Assembly: GCF_003173035.1 (NCBI RefSeq)
Contig: NZ_QGLE01000002.1
Span: 1-64,000 of the forward strand
Reading direction: 5' to 3'
DNA length: 64,000 bases
DNA from: Zavarzinia aquatilis
GTDB taxonomy: Bacteria; Pseudomonadota; Alphaproteobacteria; Zavarziniales; Zavarziniaceae
Part shown: positions 1 through 8,790 of the stretch, in pieces
Numbering within the stretch: position 1 is the stretch's first letter
Layout of the letters: every line of letters starts with the position of its first letter
The notes under the pieces: generated by a model
The model's database searches: none
What the model was told of the DNA's origin: nothing
The model's input: the letters and a program-made list of their open reading frames with translations, nothing else
Position numbers and translations under genes: made by a program

Positions 1-42
1 TATAATCGACCATTCCTTGTCCGACAGATCGAAGCGGGCCAT
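1..42 (-). CDS. IS5-family transposase, N-terminal fragment
   Basis: Only 14 codons are visible, from an ATG, reading MARFDLSDKEWSII before the window ends. This matches the usual opening of IS5-family DDE transposases (MARFDLSD-x-EW-x-II). A GGGAG ribosome-binding site lies just upstream of the ATG. The catalytic domain is outside the window, so activity cannot be assessed. The element sits about 150 bases upstream of bpt and reads away from it. Confidence 0.7.
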   Translation of the reverse strand, partial: MARFDLSDKEWSII

Positions 43-100
43 GAGCGAACTCCCTTGTATCAGGAAGTTTGAATCACGGCTCCGCTTCTTTGGGAATCCC
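1..100 (-). mobile_element. Left end of an IS5-family insertion sequence, cut by the window edge
   Basis: The first 42 bases encode the start of an IS5-type transposase reading off the window. The next 58 bases look like its short leader and terminal end: read on the minus strand, the stretch begins GGGATTCCC and continues with a GTGATTCAAACTT stretch of the kind found at IS5 ends. The outer boundary near base 100 is inferred. The other terminal repeat and the target duplication lie outside the window, so group and completeness cannot be judged. Confidence 0.55.
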
Positions 101-247
101 GTTTATGGGTACAGAACCTAGGCGGATCGCCCGGCTTTCGACGCCCGTCCCACATCCGTGCCTTCGGCATCGCCGACATCCATTGACACGGCCGGCGGAA
201 GGCCATGGAATTGCACATCGGATGCAGGACGAAAGAGACGCGATCCC

Positions 248-988
248 TTGACCGAACACACCACGGTTCGATTTCCCTATTTCTTCGTGACCGTGCCCGC
301 CCCCTGCCCCTATCTGCCGGGGCGGCTGGAGCGAAAGGTGTTCACGCGCCTGAACGGCGACGATCCGGCCGGCCTGAACGATAATCTGACCAACGCCGGT
401 TTCCGCCGCAGTCAGAGCATCGCCTACAAGCCGGCCTGCGAGGGCTGCAACGCCTGTGTCTCGGTGCGTGTGCCGGTCGATCGCTTCACACCCTCGCGCG
501 GTTTTCGCCGTGTGTTGGCCCGGAACGACGATCTGGTCATGGCCGAACGCCCGCCCGTCGCGACCGAGGACCAGTTCGCCCTGCTGCGCACCTATCTCGA
601 AAGCCGGCATCCGGGCGGCGGCATGGTCGAGATGGATGCCCTCGATTATGCCGCCATGATCGAGGACAGCCCGATCGAGACTCATGTCGCCGAATATCGC
701 GATCCCGACGGCCGACTGCACGCCGCCTGTCTGATCGACCGGCTGAGTGACGGCCTGTCCCTCGTCTACAGTTTCTACAACGCGGGCGATGCCGCCCGTT
801 CCCTCGGCACCATGGTCGTGCTCAGCCAGATTTCACGCGCGCGCCAGCTGGGACTGCCCTACGTCTACCTCGGTTACTGGATCGAGGATTGCCGCAAGAT
901 GAACTACAAGGCGCGCTACCAGCCGCTGGAAGGACTTGGCCCCGAGGGGTGGAAACCTCTACAAATCAGTCCCGACCGCGATTCGTGA
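248..988 (+). CDS. bpt: Aspartate/glutamate leucyltransferase (Bpt)
   Basis: Cytosolic enzyme of the N-end rule pathway that moves leucine from Leu-tRNA to proteins with N-terminal Asp or Glu, marking them for ClpSAP. The 246-residue product has the family signature: an N-terminal CPYLPG stretch followed by ERKVFTRL, then the cysteine cluster CEGCNAC near residues 63-69, and the C-terminal YVYLGYWI and MNYKARYQPLE blocks. I chose a TTG start because it places the conserved VRFPYFF opening near the N-terminus. Codons upstream in frame encode a low-similarity arginine-rich stretch that overlaps the likely leader. It is monocistronic or cotranscribed with the TRAP binding protein 34 bases downstream. 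Length is normal for the family. Confidence 0.92.
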   Translation: MTEHTTVRFPYFFVTVPAPCPYLPGRLERKVFTRLNGDDPAGLNDNLTNAGFRRSQSIAYKPACEGCNACVSVRVPVDRFTPSRGFRRVLARNDDLVMAERPPVATEDQFALLRTYLESRHPGGGMVEMDALDYAAMIEDSPIETHVAEYRDPDGRLHAACLIDRLSDGLSLVYSFYNAGDAARSLGTMVVLSQISRARQLGLPYVYLGYWIEDCRKMNYKARYQPLEGLGPEGWKPLQISPDRDS

Positions 989-1022
989 CAAGCCGCCGGC
1001 ACCCGAGGGGGGAATACGCAAG

Positions 1023-2135
1023 ATGAAGGGTCCCATCGACGCCAAGCGTCGCCGCTTCCTTGCGTCGGCCGCCGTCGGCGCCGCCGCGGCCGCCGCGGCC
1101 TTTCCCGCCCCGGCCATCGCGCAGGAGAAGCGCGAATGGAAGATGGTCACCTCCTGGCCGAAGGGCCTGCCCGGCGTCGGCACCGGGGCCGAGCGGATCG
1201 CCCAGCGCATCACCGACATGTCGGGCGGCCGCCTGACGGTGAAGGTCTATGCCGCGGGCGAGATCGTGCCGGCGCTCGAATGCTTCTCGGCCGTCGCCGA
1301 GGGCAAGGCCGAAATGGGCCACGACGCCTCCTACTACCATATCGGCAAGCACCGCCAGGCCCCCTTCTTCACCACCGTGCCCTTCGGCCTGACCGCCAAT
1401 GAATTGTCGGCCTGGATCCATTTCGGCGGCGGGCAGGAGCTGTGGGACGAGCTTTATGCCGGTTTCGGCCTGAAACCCTTCCTCGCCGGCAATACCGGCA
1501 CCCAGATGCTGGGCTGGTACCGCAAGGAGCTGAAGACGGCCGACGACTACAAGGGCCTGAAGGTGCGCATGGCCGGCCTCGGCGCCGAAGTCGTCAAGCG
1601 CCTGGGCGCCACCGTCGTCACCGTGCCGGCGGGCGAGATTTTCCAGGCGCTGCAGAACGGCACGGTCGACGCGGCGGAATGGGTCGGCCCCTATAACGAT
1701 CAGGCGCTCGGCCTCAACCAGGTCGCGGAATATTACTACGGCCCCGGCTTCCAGGAGCCGAGCGCCGGCCTCGAGCTGATCGTGAACAAGAAGCTCTATG
1801 ACGAGCTGCCCAAGGATCTGCAGATGATCGTCGCCGTGGCCGCCCAGGCCGCGCATGACGATCTGTGGGCCGAATATGCCCTGCGCAACGGCGAGGCACT
1901 GGCCAATCTGATCACCAAGGGCACCAAGGTCGCCCGCGTGCCGAACGAGCTGATGATCGCCATGGGTTCGGCGTCCGGCGAAGTGCTGGCCGAGGAACGG
2001 GACAAGGCCGACGCCATCGGCAAGAAGATCTTCGAGTCCTTCCTGAAGGCGCGCGGCCCCGCCAGCGCCTACACCCGCATCGGGGAGCAGGCGATGGCCA
2101 ACGCCCGGGCCCTCGCCTACAAATACATCGAATAG
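1023..2135 (+). CDS. TRAP transporter substrate-binding protein, TakP/DctP family
   Basis: Periplasmic solute receptor of a tripartite ATP-independent transporter, 370 residues. A twin-arginine signal (KRRRFLAS then an alanine-rich stretch ending PAIAQ) predicts Tat export, as is usual in this subfamily. The mature protein opens WKMVTSWPKGLPG and carries GGRLTVKVYAAGEIVP and EWVGPYNDQALG, typical of the TakP group that binds alpha-keto or related carboxylic acids. The substrate here is inferred only from family. The ATG is preceded at good spacing by GAGGGGGGAA. It converges on its presumed permease genes with only 6 bases between stop codons, whereas TRAP genes are usually codirectional. Confidence 0.9.
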   Translation: MKGPIDAKRRRFLASAAVGAAAAAAAFPAPAIAQEKREWKMVTSWPKGLPGVGTGAERIAQRITDMSGGRLTVKVYAAGEIVPALECFSAVAEGKAEMGHDASYYHIGKHRQAPFFTTVPFGLTANELSAWIHFGGGQELWDELYAGFGLKPFLAGNTGTQMLGWYRKELKTADDYKGLKVRMAGLGAEVVKRLGATVVTVPAGEIFQALQNGTVDAAEWVGPYNDQALGLNQVAEYYYGPGFQEPSAGLELIVNKKLYDELPKDLQMIVAVAAQAAHDDLWAEYALRNGEALANLITKGTKVARVPNELMIAMGSASGEVLAEERDKADAIGKKIFESFLKARGPASAYTRIGEQAMANARALAYKYIE

Positions 2136-2141
2136 ACGGGC

Positions 2142-3635
2142 CTATTGCCCGGCATCGGCCGGGTCGCCCTCGAAGTCATTCATGAAGGTCTTCAGCGCAT
2201 CGCCCGGGGATTGCTCCCCGGCGGCGCCGGGCGTCGTCGCGCGCCCCGTCCGGAAGATCTGATCGGGCAGCCAGGTCGCCAGTACCGGCGCCGCCGCGAC
2301 GATTGTCAGGGCCAGCAGCTGAATGCCGACGAAGGGCAGGACACCGCGATAGATGTCGGCGGTGCGGATCGCCGCCGGCGCGATGCCACGCAGGTAGAAC
2401 AGGGCGAAGCCGAAGGGCGGGGTCAGGAACGAGGTCTGCAGGTTGACCCCGATCATGACGCCGAGCCAGATCGGGCTGATGTCGAAGCCGAGCAGCACCG
2501 GCCCCGCGATCGGCAGCACGATGAAGACGATCTCGAAGGTGTCGATGAAGAAGCCGAGGACGAACATCACGGCCATCACCGCGAACACCGCCCCGAAGGC
2601 CCCGCCCGGCAGGTCGCGCAGCACGGATTCGACCAGAAGATCGCCGCCAAGCCCCCGGAACACCAGACTGAAGGCCGAAGCCCCCATCAGGACGACGAAG
2701 ACCATCGAGGAAATGGTCAGGGTGGAGCGCATGACCGAGCGCAGCTCGGCAAGGCCGAGGCGCCGCCGCAGGACGGCCAGCAGCATCGCCCCCATGGCGC
2801 CGACCGAGGCCGATTCGGTCGGCGTCGCGATCGACGCCATGATCGAGCCGAGCACGGCGAGGATGAGAAGGAGCGGCGGCAGCAGCGCGAAGACGACATC
2901 GCGGGCGAGCGAGGCGCCGGCCCTCGTTTCCTCGCGGAGGGCGGGGGCGGATGCGGGCTGCGTCCAGGCGCGGAACAGCACGAAGCCGAGATAGAGCAGG
3001 ACGAGCAGCAGCCCCGGCCCCACCGCCCCGGCGAACAATTGCCCGACCGAGACCGGGTCCGGCGCGTAATTGCCCTTGGCCATCTGGGCCGAGGCATTGG
3101 CGCCCTGCAGGATGTCGCCGACGAAGATCAGCACCGTCGAGGGCGGAATGATCTGGCCGAGAGTGCCCGAGGCGCAGATGACCCCGGTCGCCAGCTTGGG
3201 ATCGTAGCCGGCACGCATCATCGCCGGCAGGCTGAGCAGCCCCATGGTGACGACGGTCGCGCCGATGATCCCGGTCGATGCCGCCAGCAGGGCGCCGACC
3301 AGCACGACCGAGACGCCGAGACCGCCGCGCATCCGCCCGAACAGGCGCCCCATGGTCAGCAGCAGGCTCTCGGCGATGCCCGAGCGCTCGAGCACGACGC
3401 CCATGAAGACGAAGAGCGGCACGGCGACCAGCACCTCGTTGGTCATGGTGCCGAAATAGCGCTCGGCGAGGCTCGACAGATCGAAACTGAAGGCGCCGAA
3501 GGCTTCGCCGACGAAGGCGAAGAGCACGGCACTGCCGCCCAATGTGAAGGCGACCGGAAAGCCGATCATCACGAGAACGACCGACGACAGGAACAGCAGG
3601 ACGGACAGCAGTTCGCCGATCTCGTGGCCGGTCAT
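2142..3635 (-). CDS. dctM: TRAP transporter large permease subunit (DctM)
   Basis: Inner-membrane subunit of about 497 residues that forms the ion-coupled transport path of a TRAP system. It is strongly hydrophobic, with a dozen or so membrane segments. It carries DctM features such as VPLFVFMGVVLERSG, ASGTLGQIIPPSTVLIF and a late GVNLQTSFLTPPFGFALFYLRG block. It is longer than the common 430-residue form because of a hydrophilic insert around residues 200-260, as in the mannitol/chloroaromatic-type subfamily. The ATG overlaps the dctQ stop in an ATGA, so the two are translationally coupled. The predicted partner binding protein lies beyond the 3' end on the other strand. Confidence 0.92.
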   Translation of the reverse strand: MTGHEIGELLSVLLFLSSVVLVMIGFPVAFTLGGSAVLFAFVGEAFGAFSFDLSSLAERYFGTMTNEVLVAVPLFVFMGVVLERSGIAESLLLTMGRLFGRMRGGLGVSVVLVGALLAASTGIIGATVVTMGLLSLPAMMRAGYDPKLATGVICASGTLGQIIPPSTVLIFVGDILQGANASAQMAKGNYAPDPVSVGQLFAGAVGPGLLLVLLYLGFVLFRAWTQPASAPALREETRAGASLARDVVFALLPPLLLILAVLGSIMASIATPTESASVGAMGAMLLAVLRRRLGLAELRSVMRSTLTISSMVFVVLMGASAFSLVFRGLGGDLLVESVLRDLPGGAFGAVFAVMAVMFVLGFFIDTFEIVFIVLPIAGPVLLGFDISPIWLGVMIGVNLQTSFLTPPFGFALFYLRGIAPAAIRTADIYRGVLPFVGIQLLALTIVAAAPVLATWLPDQIFRTGRATTPGAAGEQSPGDALKTFMNDFEGDPADAGQ

Positions 3636-4183
3636 CGCGCCACCTCCCCCTCGCCTTCCAGCCGGCTGGCAAAGTCCTCCTCCCCGCGCAGCACGAGAAT
3701 GGAACGGGCCATCAGCGCGAGGCCCTGCAGCCCGACCAGCAGGCAGAAGGCAACCAGCATGAACTTGAGGACATAGAGTGCCGGCAGGCCACCGGGCTGG
3801 CCCGACGATTCGCCGATGACATAGGAGGCGGCAAAGAAGCGCCAGGCCGCGCCGGTCACGACGATGAGCCAGGGAAACAGAAAGAACAGGCAGCCGAAGA
3901 GGTCGATCCAGGCCCGCCGCCGGGCCGAGGCCGGGCGGTAGAACAGATCGACCCGGACATGGCCGCCGACCTTGAAGGTAAAGCCGGCGCCGACGAGGAA
4001 GACCGCGGCATGAAGCCAGACGTAAGCTTCCTGCATCCAGACGAAACCGACCCCGGCGACATAGCGCAGCACGGCGACAAGGAAGCAGATCACGACGCAG
4101 GCCAGCGTCGCATAGGACAGAACGCCGCCCACCGCCTCGTTCAGGCGCTCGATCCAGCGGACGAAACCGCGCAGCAATGCCAT
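3632..4183 (-). CDS. dctQ: TRAP transporter small permease subunit (DctQ)
   Basis: Small four-helix membrane subunit, 183 residues, that partners DctM. Segments around residues 22-45, 55-80, 95-115 and 140-165 are hydrophobic, and the family motif FVWMQEAYVWLHAAVF followed by GHVRVDLFY is clear. It is first in a two-gene operon and overlaps dctM by four bases. About 96 bases separate it from the divergent lipoprotein gene, so a shared promoter region is likely, though I see no strong consensus there. Confidence 0.9.
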   Translation of the reverse strand: MALLRGFVRWIERLNEAVGGVLSYATLACVVICFLVAVLRYVAGVGFVWMQEAYVWLHAAVFLVGAGFTFKVGGHVRVDLFYRPASARRRAWIDLFGCLFFLFPWLIVVTGAAWRFFAASYVIGESSGQPGGLPALYVLKFMLVAFCLLVGLQGLALMARSILVLRGEEDFASRLEGEGEVAR

Positions 4184-4279
4184 GGTTACCCCTGCCCCCC
4201 AAGGCCCGCGATCTTGACCGAGCGGCACGCCCCCCACAAGGCGCTTGACCGCAGGCGGTCGACAGGGTCCCTTGTCGGG

Positions 4280-4960
4280 ATGGTGCCGCTCCTTCGTCCC
4301 GTTGTCCTCGTCGCGCTGCTTGCCATCGCCGCCTGCGCCGAATCTCCCGATGCGGCGCCGGGCGTCGCCGTGCTCACGGCCGCGCCGCTGCAACCGCCGG
4401 TCATGCCGACCCGGCGACCGACCTGGAAGCCGGCCACCCCCCGCGAGGATGTCGGCGCGGTCCCGCCGCCGGCCCTGCTGGGCCAGCCTGCCACCTACGT
4501 GCCCGAGGCGCGCCCTCTCGCCCCCGGCGACCTCGCCGCGACGCCGCCGCCGCCGACGGTCACCCCGGCCTCGACCCCGGCCATTTCGCCCGGCGCGACC
4601 GCGCCCGGGCTACGCCTGTCCCTGCGCCTGCCGAAGAAGCTGCCGCACAGCGACGGCCCCCTGATTCTTCCGGTCGAAGCCAAACTGAGCAACATCGGCA
4701 CCCGCGAGGCGCGGCTGAATGCCCCCACGCCATGCGATGTCGCGGTCTGGCAATTGCAGGATGCGCGAGGCGAGGTGCTGCTGGCCAAGGATGCCGATAT
4801 CTGCGCCCAGGTCGTCGCCGAATCGAGCCTGAAGCCGGGCGAGACCCTGATTACCCGCGACCAGATCGCCATCCCCGGCCATCTGCTCGGCATCGGCAGC
4901 TATCGCCTGCGCTATGCCTTCTGGGGCACGGTCGCGGAAGAGACCGTCACCGTCGAATAG
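4280..4960 (+). CDS. Lipoprotein with a BsuPI-like domain
   Basis: Predicted outer- or inner-membrane lipoprotein of 226 residues. The N-terminus has a hydrophobic stretch ending in the lipobox IAAC (Cys about residue 19), then a long proline/alanine-rich linker to about residue 115. The C-terminal part (LSLRLPKKLPHSDGP, KLSNIGTREARL, YRLRYAFWGTV) resembles the beta-sandwich domain of the BsuPI intracellular proteinase inhibitor family, which in Gram-negative bacteria is of unknown role. It diverges from dctQ and converges on the NDUFAF6-like gene 7 bases away. Function is unassigned. Confidence 0.6.
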   Translation: MVPLLRPVVLVALLAIAACAESPDAAPGVAVLTAAPLQPPVMPTRRPTWKPATPREDVGAVPPPALLGQPATYVPEARPLAPGDLAATPPPPTVTPASTPAISPGATAPGLRLSLRLPKKLPHSDGPLILPVEAKLSNIGTREARLNAPTPCDVAVWQLQDARGEVLLAKDADICAQVVAESSLKPGETLITRDQIAIPGHLLGIGSYRLRYAFWGTVAEETVTVE

Positions 4961-4967
4961 CGGCGCG

Positions 4968-5795
4968 CTACAGCCGGCCGCGCCAGCCGGCGAGGCCGAC
5001 GCGCAGGACCTGTGGCAGGCCCCGCTCCGCCGGCAGGGCGAAGGGATCGTGCCCGGCCCTGTCCAGCGCCTTCAGCCAGCCCTCGGCGACGACGACGGGC
5101 AGCAGCGCCGGCACGGCCGTCTTCGGCAGGTCACGCGCGGCAAGGCGCGCCGCCTTCAGATGCTCCGCCGCATGGCCGGCCAGCTCAGCCACCAGCGCGC
5201 GCAAGGGAAGGCCGGACTTGCCGGCCGCGATCTCGTCGGTCTCAACGCCGTGGCGCGCCGTCAGGTCGGCGGGCAGATAGATCCGGTTGGCCCCGGCATG
5301 GAAGGGCAGCGCCCGCAGCAAGCCGGTCAGGCCATAGCCGATACCAGCGGCATGGGCCGCCTGCCGTCCCGCCGCCCCGGTGCCGAGCACGCCAAGGGCG
5401 AGTTCGATCAAGGCACCCGAAGCCCCGTCGAGATAGGTCGAGAGCGAGGCGAGGCTGGGCGGCGGCTGGTCGTCGAGATCGAGTTCCCGCGCGTCGATCA
5501 GGCGCTCGAAGGTGGCGAGGGGCAGATCATGGGTCCGGATCGCCTCGGCCAAAGGGGTGACCACTTCGTGGGCGCGGGGCGAACGCCCCTCGGCAATCTC
5601 GGTCAGGGCATCGCGCCACCATTGCAGGCGGATCTGGCCGATCATGGCGTCGGAGACGATCTCGCGAACCCGCGCGACCTCGAAATTGAAGGCGTAGAGC
5701 GCGAAGAGCGCCTCGCGCCGCTCCGGCGGGGCAAACAGGGCGGTCAGGAAACGGTCAGGGTCATGCGCCCGGACGAAAGCGGCGAGCGAGGTCAC
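4968..5795 (-). CDS. NDUFAF6-like protein of the squalene/phytoene synthase fold
   Basis: A 275-residue protein of the squalene/phytoene synthase superfamily, but of the branch related to mitochondrial complex I assembly factor NDUFAF6. It keeps FALYAFNFEVARVRE and IRLQWWRDAL near the N-terminus and NRIYLPADL near residue 180. The catalytic Asp-rich motifs are not intact: the first reads ExxxD (EIVSD), and the second is replaced by LRALPFHAG where true synthases have DxxxD. Prenyl-transfer activity is therefore unlikely. No carotenoid or hopanoid genes surround it. It follows the Mth938-like gene directly, at the end of the yajC-secDF operon, which favours a role in membrane complex assembly. 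That role is inference from family and context. Confidence 0.8.
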   Translation of the reverse strand: MTSLAAFVRAHDPDRFLTALFAPPERREALFALYAFNFEVARVREIVSDAMIGQIRLQWWRDALTEIAEGRSPRAHEVVTPLAEAIRTHDLPLATFERLIDARELDLDDQPPPSLASLSTYLDGASGALIELALGVLGTGAAGRQAAHAAGIGYGLTGLLRALPFHAGANRIYLPADLTARHGVETDEIAAGKSGLPLRALVAELAGHAAEHLKAARLAARDLPKTAVPALLPVVVAEGWLKALDRAGHDPFALPAERGLPQVLRVGLAGWRGRL

Positions 5796-6173
5796 TCAGG
5801 GCACCGGCAGCAGGGCCGCCGCCACCCGCCGGCCTTCGGCGACCAGCACGTTATAGGTCCGGCAGGCCGCGCCCGTGTCCATTACGTCGAAACGGATGCC
5901 GGCATCGCGCAGGGCCTGTTTCGCCGCCTTGGGCAGCAGGCCGAACTGTGCCCCGCATCCGATCAGGACGAACTCGTAGTCGTCGCGCCGTGCGATCAGC
6001 GGCGCCATGGCCGCGGCGTCGAGCGCGTCCAGCGCCGCGACCGACCAGGGGGCGACACGCCCGCTGGTCACCAGCACGCCGCCCTCGTGGGACATGCCGC
6101 TGATGCGGAAACCGCCCGCGCCATAGCGTTCGATGCGACGCTCGGCCTGGTCGAGTTCCCGCAGCGGCGGCAT
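5796..6173 (-). CDS. Mth938/NDUFAF3-like protein
   Basis: Small 125-residue protein of the Mth938-like (DUF498) family, which includes the mitochondrial complex I assembly factor NDUFAF3. Visible family features are YGAGGFRISGMSHEGGVLV, the central FVLIGCGAQF and the C-terminal TGAACRTYNVLVAEGRRVAAAL. The ATG lies 4 bases past the secDF stop. Codons upstream in frame only read through secDF. The following NDUFAF6-like gene abuts it, its start codon right at this stop. Two complex I assembly-factor relatives in a secretion/insertion operon suggest a shared role in maturing inner-membrane complexes. The biochemical activity of the bacterial protein is not known to me. Confidence 0.85.
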   Translation of the reverse strand: MPPLRELDQAERRIERYGAGGFRISGMSHEGGVLVTSGRVAPWSVAALDALDAAAMAPLIARRDDYEFVLIGCGAQFGLLPKAAKQALRDAGIRFDVMDTGAACRTYNVLVAEGRRVAAALLPVP

Positions 6174-6177
6174 GGCC

Positions 6178-8757
6178 TCAGCCCTTCTGCGGCGCCTGCG
6201 CGCCCGGATTGGCGGCCGCGGCCGCGGGCGAGCCCCGGCGCAGCTTGCCTTCGCCGAGGAACAGCAGGATCGGCGCGGCGATGAAGATCGACGACGAGGT
6301 GCCAACGACAACGCCGAACAGGATCACCTGGGCAAAGCCCGACACCGCCGAGCCGCCGAACACCGCCATGGGCGCCATGGCGAGGAAGGTGGTGACCGAT
6401 GTGAAGATGGTCCTTGTCAGGGTCGAATTGATCGACAGGTCGATCAGCTCGCGCAGCGGCATCGTCTTGTATTTGCGCAGGTTCTCGCGCATCCGGTCAT
6501 AGACCACGACCTTGTCGTTCATCGAATAGCCGATGAGGGTCAACAGGGCCGCGATCGCCGTCAGATTGAACTCGATGCCCGTCACCGCGAAGAAGCCCAC
6601 GGTCTTGGTGATGTCGAGGATCAGGGTCAGCACGGCGCCGACCGCGAACTGCCATTCGAACCGCCACCAGATGTAGATCAGCATGGCGCCGAACGACAGC
6701 ACGACGGCAAGCACGCCGCTGCTCACCAGCTGCTCCGACACCCGGGGACCGACGACCTCGACCCGGCGCAGGTTGGCGCCCGGCGCGATTTCCGCCAGCT
6801 TGGCGCGGACCTGTTCGACGGCGGCGCCCTGCGCCTGCTCCCCGCCATCCTGACGCGGCAGGCGCAGCAGGACGTCGGACGGGCCGCCGAATTCCTGCAG
6901 CGAGACTTCGCCGAGCTGCAGGGCATCGAGGCCGGAGCGCATCTTCGCGAGATCGGCCGGGCCTTCCGTCCGCACCTCGACGACGATGCCGCCGGCGAAG
7001 TCGATGCCGTAATGAAGGCCCGGGAAGAAGAACAGCACGATCGAGGCGGTCGAGAGCACGGCCGAGGTGGCGATGCCGATGAAGCGCCCGCGCATGAAGC
7101 GGATCGACGTGTTCTCGGGGATGATCTTGCGCGCGCCGAACAGGGCGTGGATGTCGAGGATCTTCTTCTTGCCCCACTTCACCCAATAGACCATCAGCAC
7201 GCGCACCAGCGCGACCGCGGTGAACAGCGACAGGATGATGCCGATGCCCATCGCGATGGCGAAGCCGCGCACCGGACCCTCACCGAAGAAGAACAGGGTG
7301 GCGACGGCGAAGAGCGCGGTCAGATGGCTGTCGATGATCGTGGCATAGGCACGGTCGAAACCCTGATGCAGCGCCGCCATGGCACTTCGGCCCAATAGCG
7401 TCTCTTCCCGGATGCGTTCGTTGATCAGCACGTTGGCGTCGACCGCGATGCCGACCGACAGCACGAGACCGGCGATGCCCGGCAGGGTCAGGGTCGCGCC
7501 CATCAGGGTCAGCAGGGCGATGGTCAACACGATGTTGGCGATCAGCGCGACCACGGCGATGACACCGGTCACCGAATAGAACAGCACCATGAAGATGATG
7601 ACGAGGGCGGTGCCGATCAGGCCGGAAATCTGCCCGGCGGCGATCGCGTCGGAGCCGAGGTCTGGGCCGACCGTCCGCTCCTCGATCACGGTCAGGGGCG
7701 CCGGCAGGGCGCCGGCGCGCAACAGGACCGAAAGGTCGTTGGCGCTCTGGACGTTGAAATTGCCACTGATCTGGCCCGAACCGCCGAGGATCGCCTCGCG
7801 GATCACCGGCGCCGAGATCGCCTTGCCGTCGAGCACGATGGCAAAGCGGCGGCCGACATTTTCCTTGGTCACGGCGGCGAAGCGCTTGGAGCCTTCAGCG
7901 TCGAACCGGAAACTGACCACCCACTGGCCGGACTGCGGATCCGCCTGGGCGCGGGCGTCGACCAGCATTTCGCCGGTCAGCAGCACCTTCTTGCGCACGG
8001 CGATCAGCTCGGGCGTGGAGCTGCCCGGCTGGGGTTCGCCCTCGATGATTTCGGTGCCCGCGGGGGCGCGGCCGGCCTTCAGTTCGGCGTCGCTGACATT
8101 CTCGACCAGGCGGAAGGTCATCTTCGCGGTCTGGCCCAGCAATTTCTTGATCCGCTCGGGATTCTGCTCGCCGGGCAGCTGGATCAGGATCTGATCGGCG
8201 CCCTGGCGCGCCACCGTGGCTTCCGCGGTGCCGGCGGCGTCAATACGGCGGCGGACGATCTCCAGGCTCTGGCTGATCGCGCCCGTCGTGCGCTCCTGAA
8301 TGCCGGCGGGACTCAGGGTCAGGGTAAACTTGCCGTCGGACTGGCTCACGTCGATGTCGGGCACGCCGCCGCCGAGCACGCCGCCGCCTACCGGAGTCGC
8401 CAGATCGCGCAGCAGCTGGCGGGCATCGTCGAGCCTGGCGTTGTCCGTCACGGTGACGGTCACGCTCTGGCCCGAGACGCCGAGGCCCGTGTAGCGGATG
8501 CCGGCGCCGACGAGGGCGTTACGGGTGGAATCGACCAGCGTGTCCAGCCGCTCCTTGACCACCGCGCCGACATCGACCTCGAGCAGGAGGTGCGAGCCGC
8601 CGCGCAAGTCGAGGCCGAGGTTGAGCTGCTTCTGCGGCACCCAGCCCGGCAGGCCTTCGAGCGAGGCACGGCTGAACAGGTTCGGCGCGGCGAATATCAC
8701 GCCCAGGGCGACAATCGCCATGTAGAGCATGATCTTCCAACGGGAATACTGGATCAT
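6178..8757 (-). CDS. secDF: Fused protein translocase subunit SecDF
   Basis: Single 859-residue protein joining SecD and SecF, which use proton motive force to help SecYEG export and release proteins. The SecD half starts with one membrane helix and the motif NLGLDLRGGSH near residue 46, followed by a large periplasmic domain and five helices (GIAVDANVLINERIREE near residue 440). The SecF half begins near residue 545, has GIDFAGGIVVEVR near residue 583, and ends with GYSMNDKVVVYDRMREN and a last group of helices. SecD and SecF are separate genes in many bacteria, and fusion is known in Bacillus and in several alphaproteobacteria. It lies downstream of yajC and is followed closely by two complex I assembly-factor relatives. 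Confidence 0.96.
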   Translation of the reverse strand: MIQYSRWKIMLYMAIVALGVIFAAPNLFSRASLEGLPGWVPQKQLNLGLDLRGGSHLLLEVDVGAVVKERLDTLVDSTRNALVGAGIRYTGLGVSGQSVTVTVTDNARLDDARQLLRDLATPVGGGVLGGGVPDIDVSQSDGKFTLTLSPAGIQERTTGAISQSLEIVRRRIDAAGTAEATVARQGADQILIQLPGEQNPERIKKLLGQTAKMTFRLVENVSDAELKAGRAPAGTEIIEGEPQPGSSTPELIAVRKKVLLTGEMLVDARAQADPQSGQWVVSFRFDAEGSKRFAAVTKENVGRRFAIVLDGKAISAPVIREAILGGSGQISGNFNVQSANDLSVLLRAGALPAPLTVIEERTVGPDLGSDAIAAGQISGLIGTALVIIFMVLFYSVTGVIAVVALIANIVLTIALLTLMGATLTLPGIAGLVLSVGIAVDANVLINERIREETLLGRSAMAALHQGFDRAYATIIDSHLTALFAVATLFFFGEGPVRGFAIAMGIGIILSLFTAVALVRVLMVYWVKWGKKKILDIHALFGARKIIPENTSIRFMRGRFIGIATSAVLSTASIVLFFFPGLHYGIDFAGGIVVEVRTEGPADLAKMRSGLDALQLGEVSLQEFGGPSDVLLRLPRQDGGEQAQGAAVEQVRAKLAEIAPGANLRRVEVVGPRVSEQLVSSGVLAVVLSFGAMLIYIWWRFEWQFAVGAVLTLILDITKTVGFFAVTGIEFNLTAIAALLTLIGYSMNDKVVVYDRMRENLRKYKTMPLRELIDLSINSTLTRTIFTSVTTFLAMAPMAVFGGSAVSGFAQVILFGVVVGTSSSIFIAAPILLFLGEGKLRRGSPAAAAANPGAQAPQKG

Positions 8758-8790
8758 CTTGTGCCGCTCGATCTGTCGACGGGGAGAGCC

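Noticed and set aside
2145-3776. Long plus-strand reading frame of 543 codons opposite dctM
   Set aside because: Its product is a low-complexity run of Arg, Asp, His and Gln caused by the codon bias of the real gene on the other strand, and the minus strand has clear DctM motifs.
4968-5795. Phytoene or squalene synthase (terpenoid pathway)
   Set aside because: The second Asp-rich motif is absent and the first is ExxxD, no other terpenoid gene is near, and the context is complex assembly.
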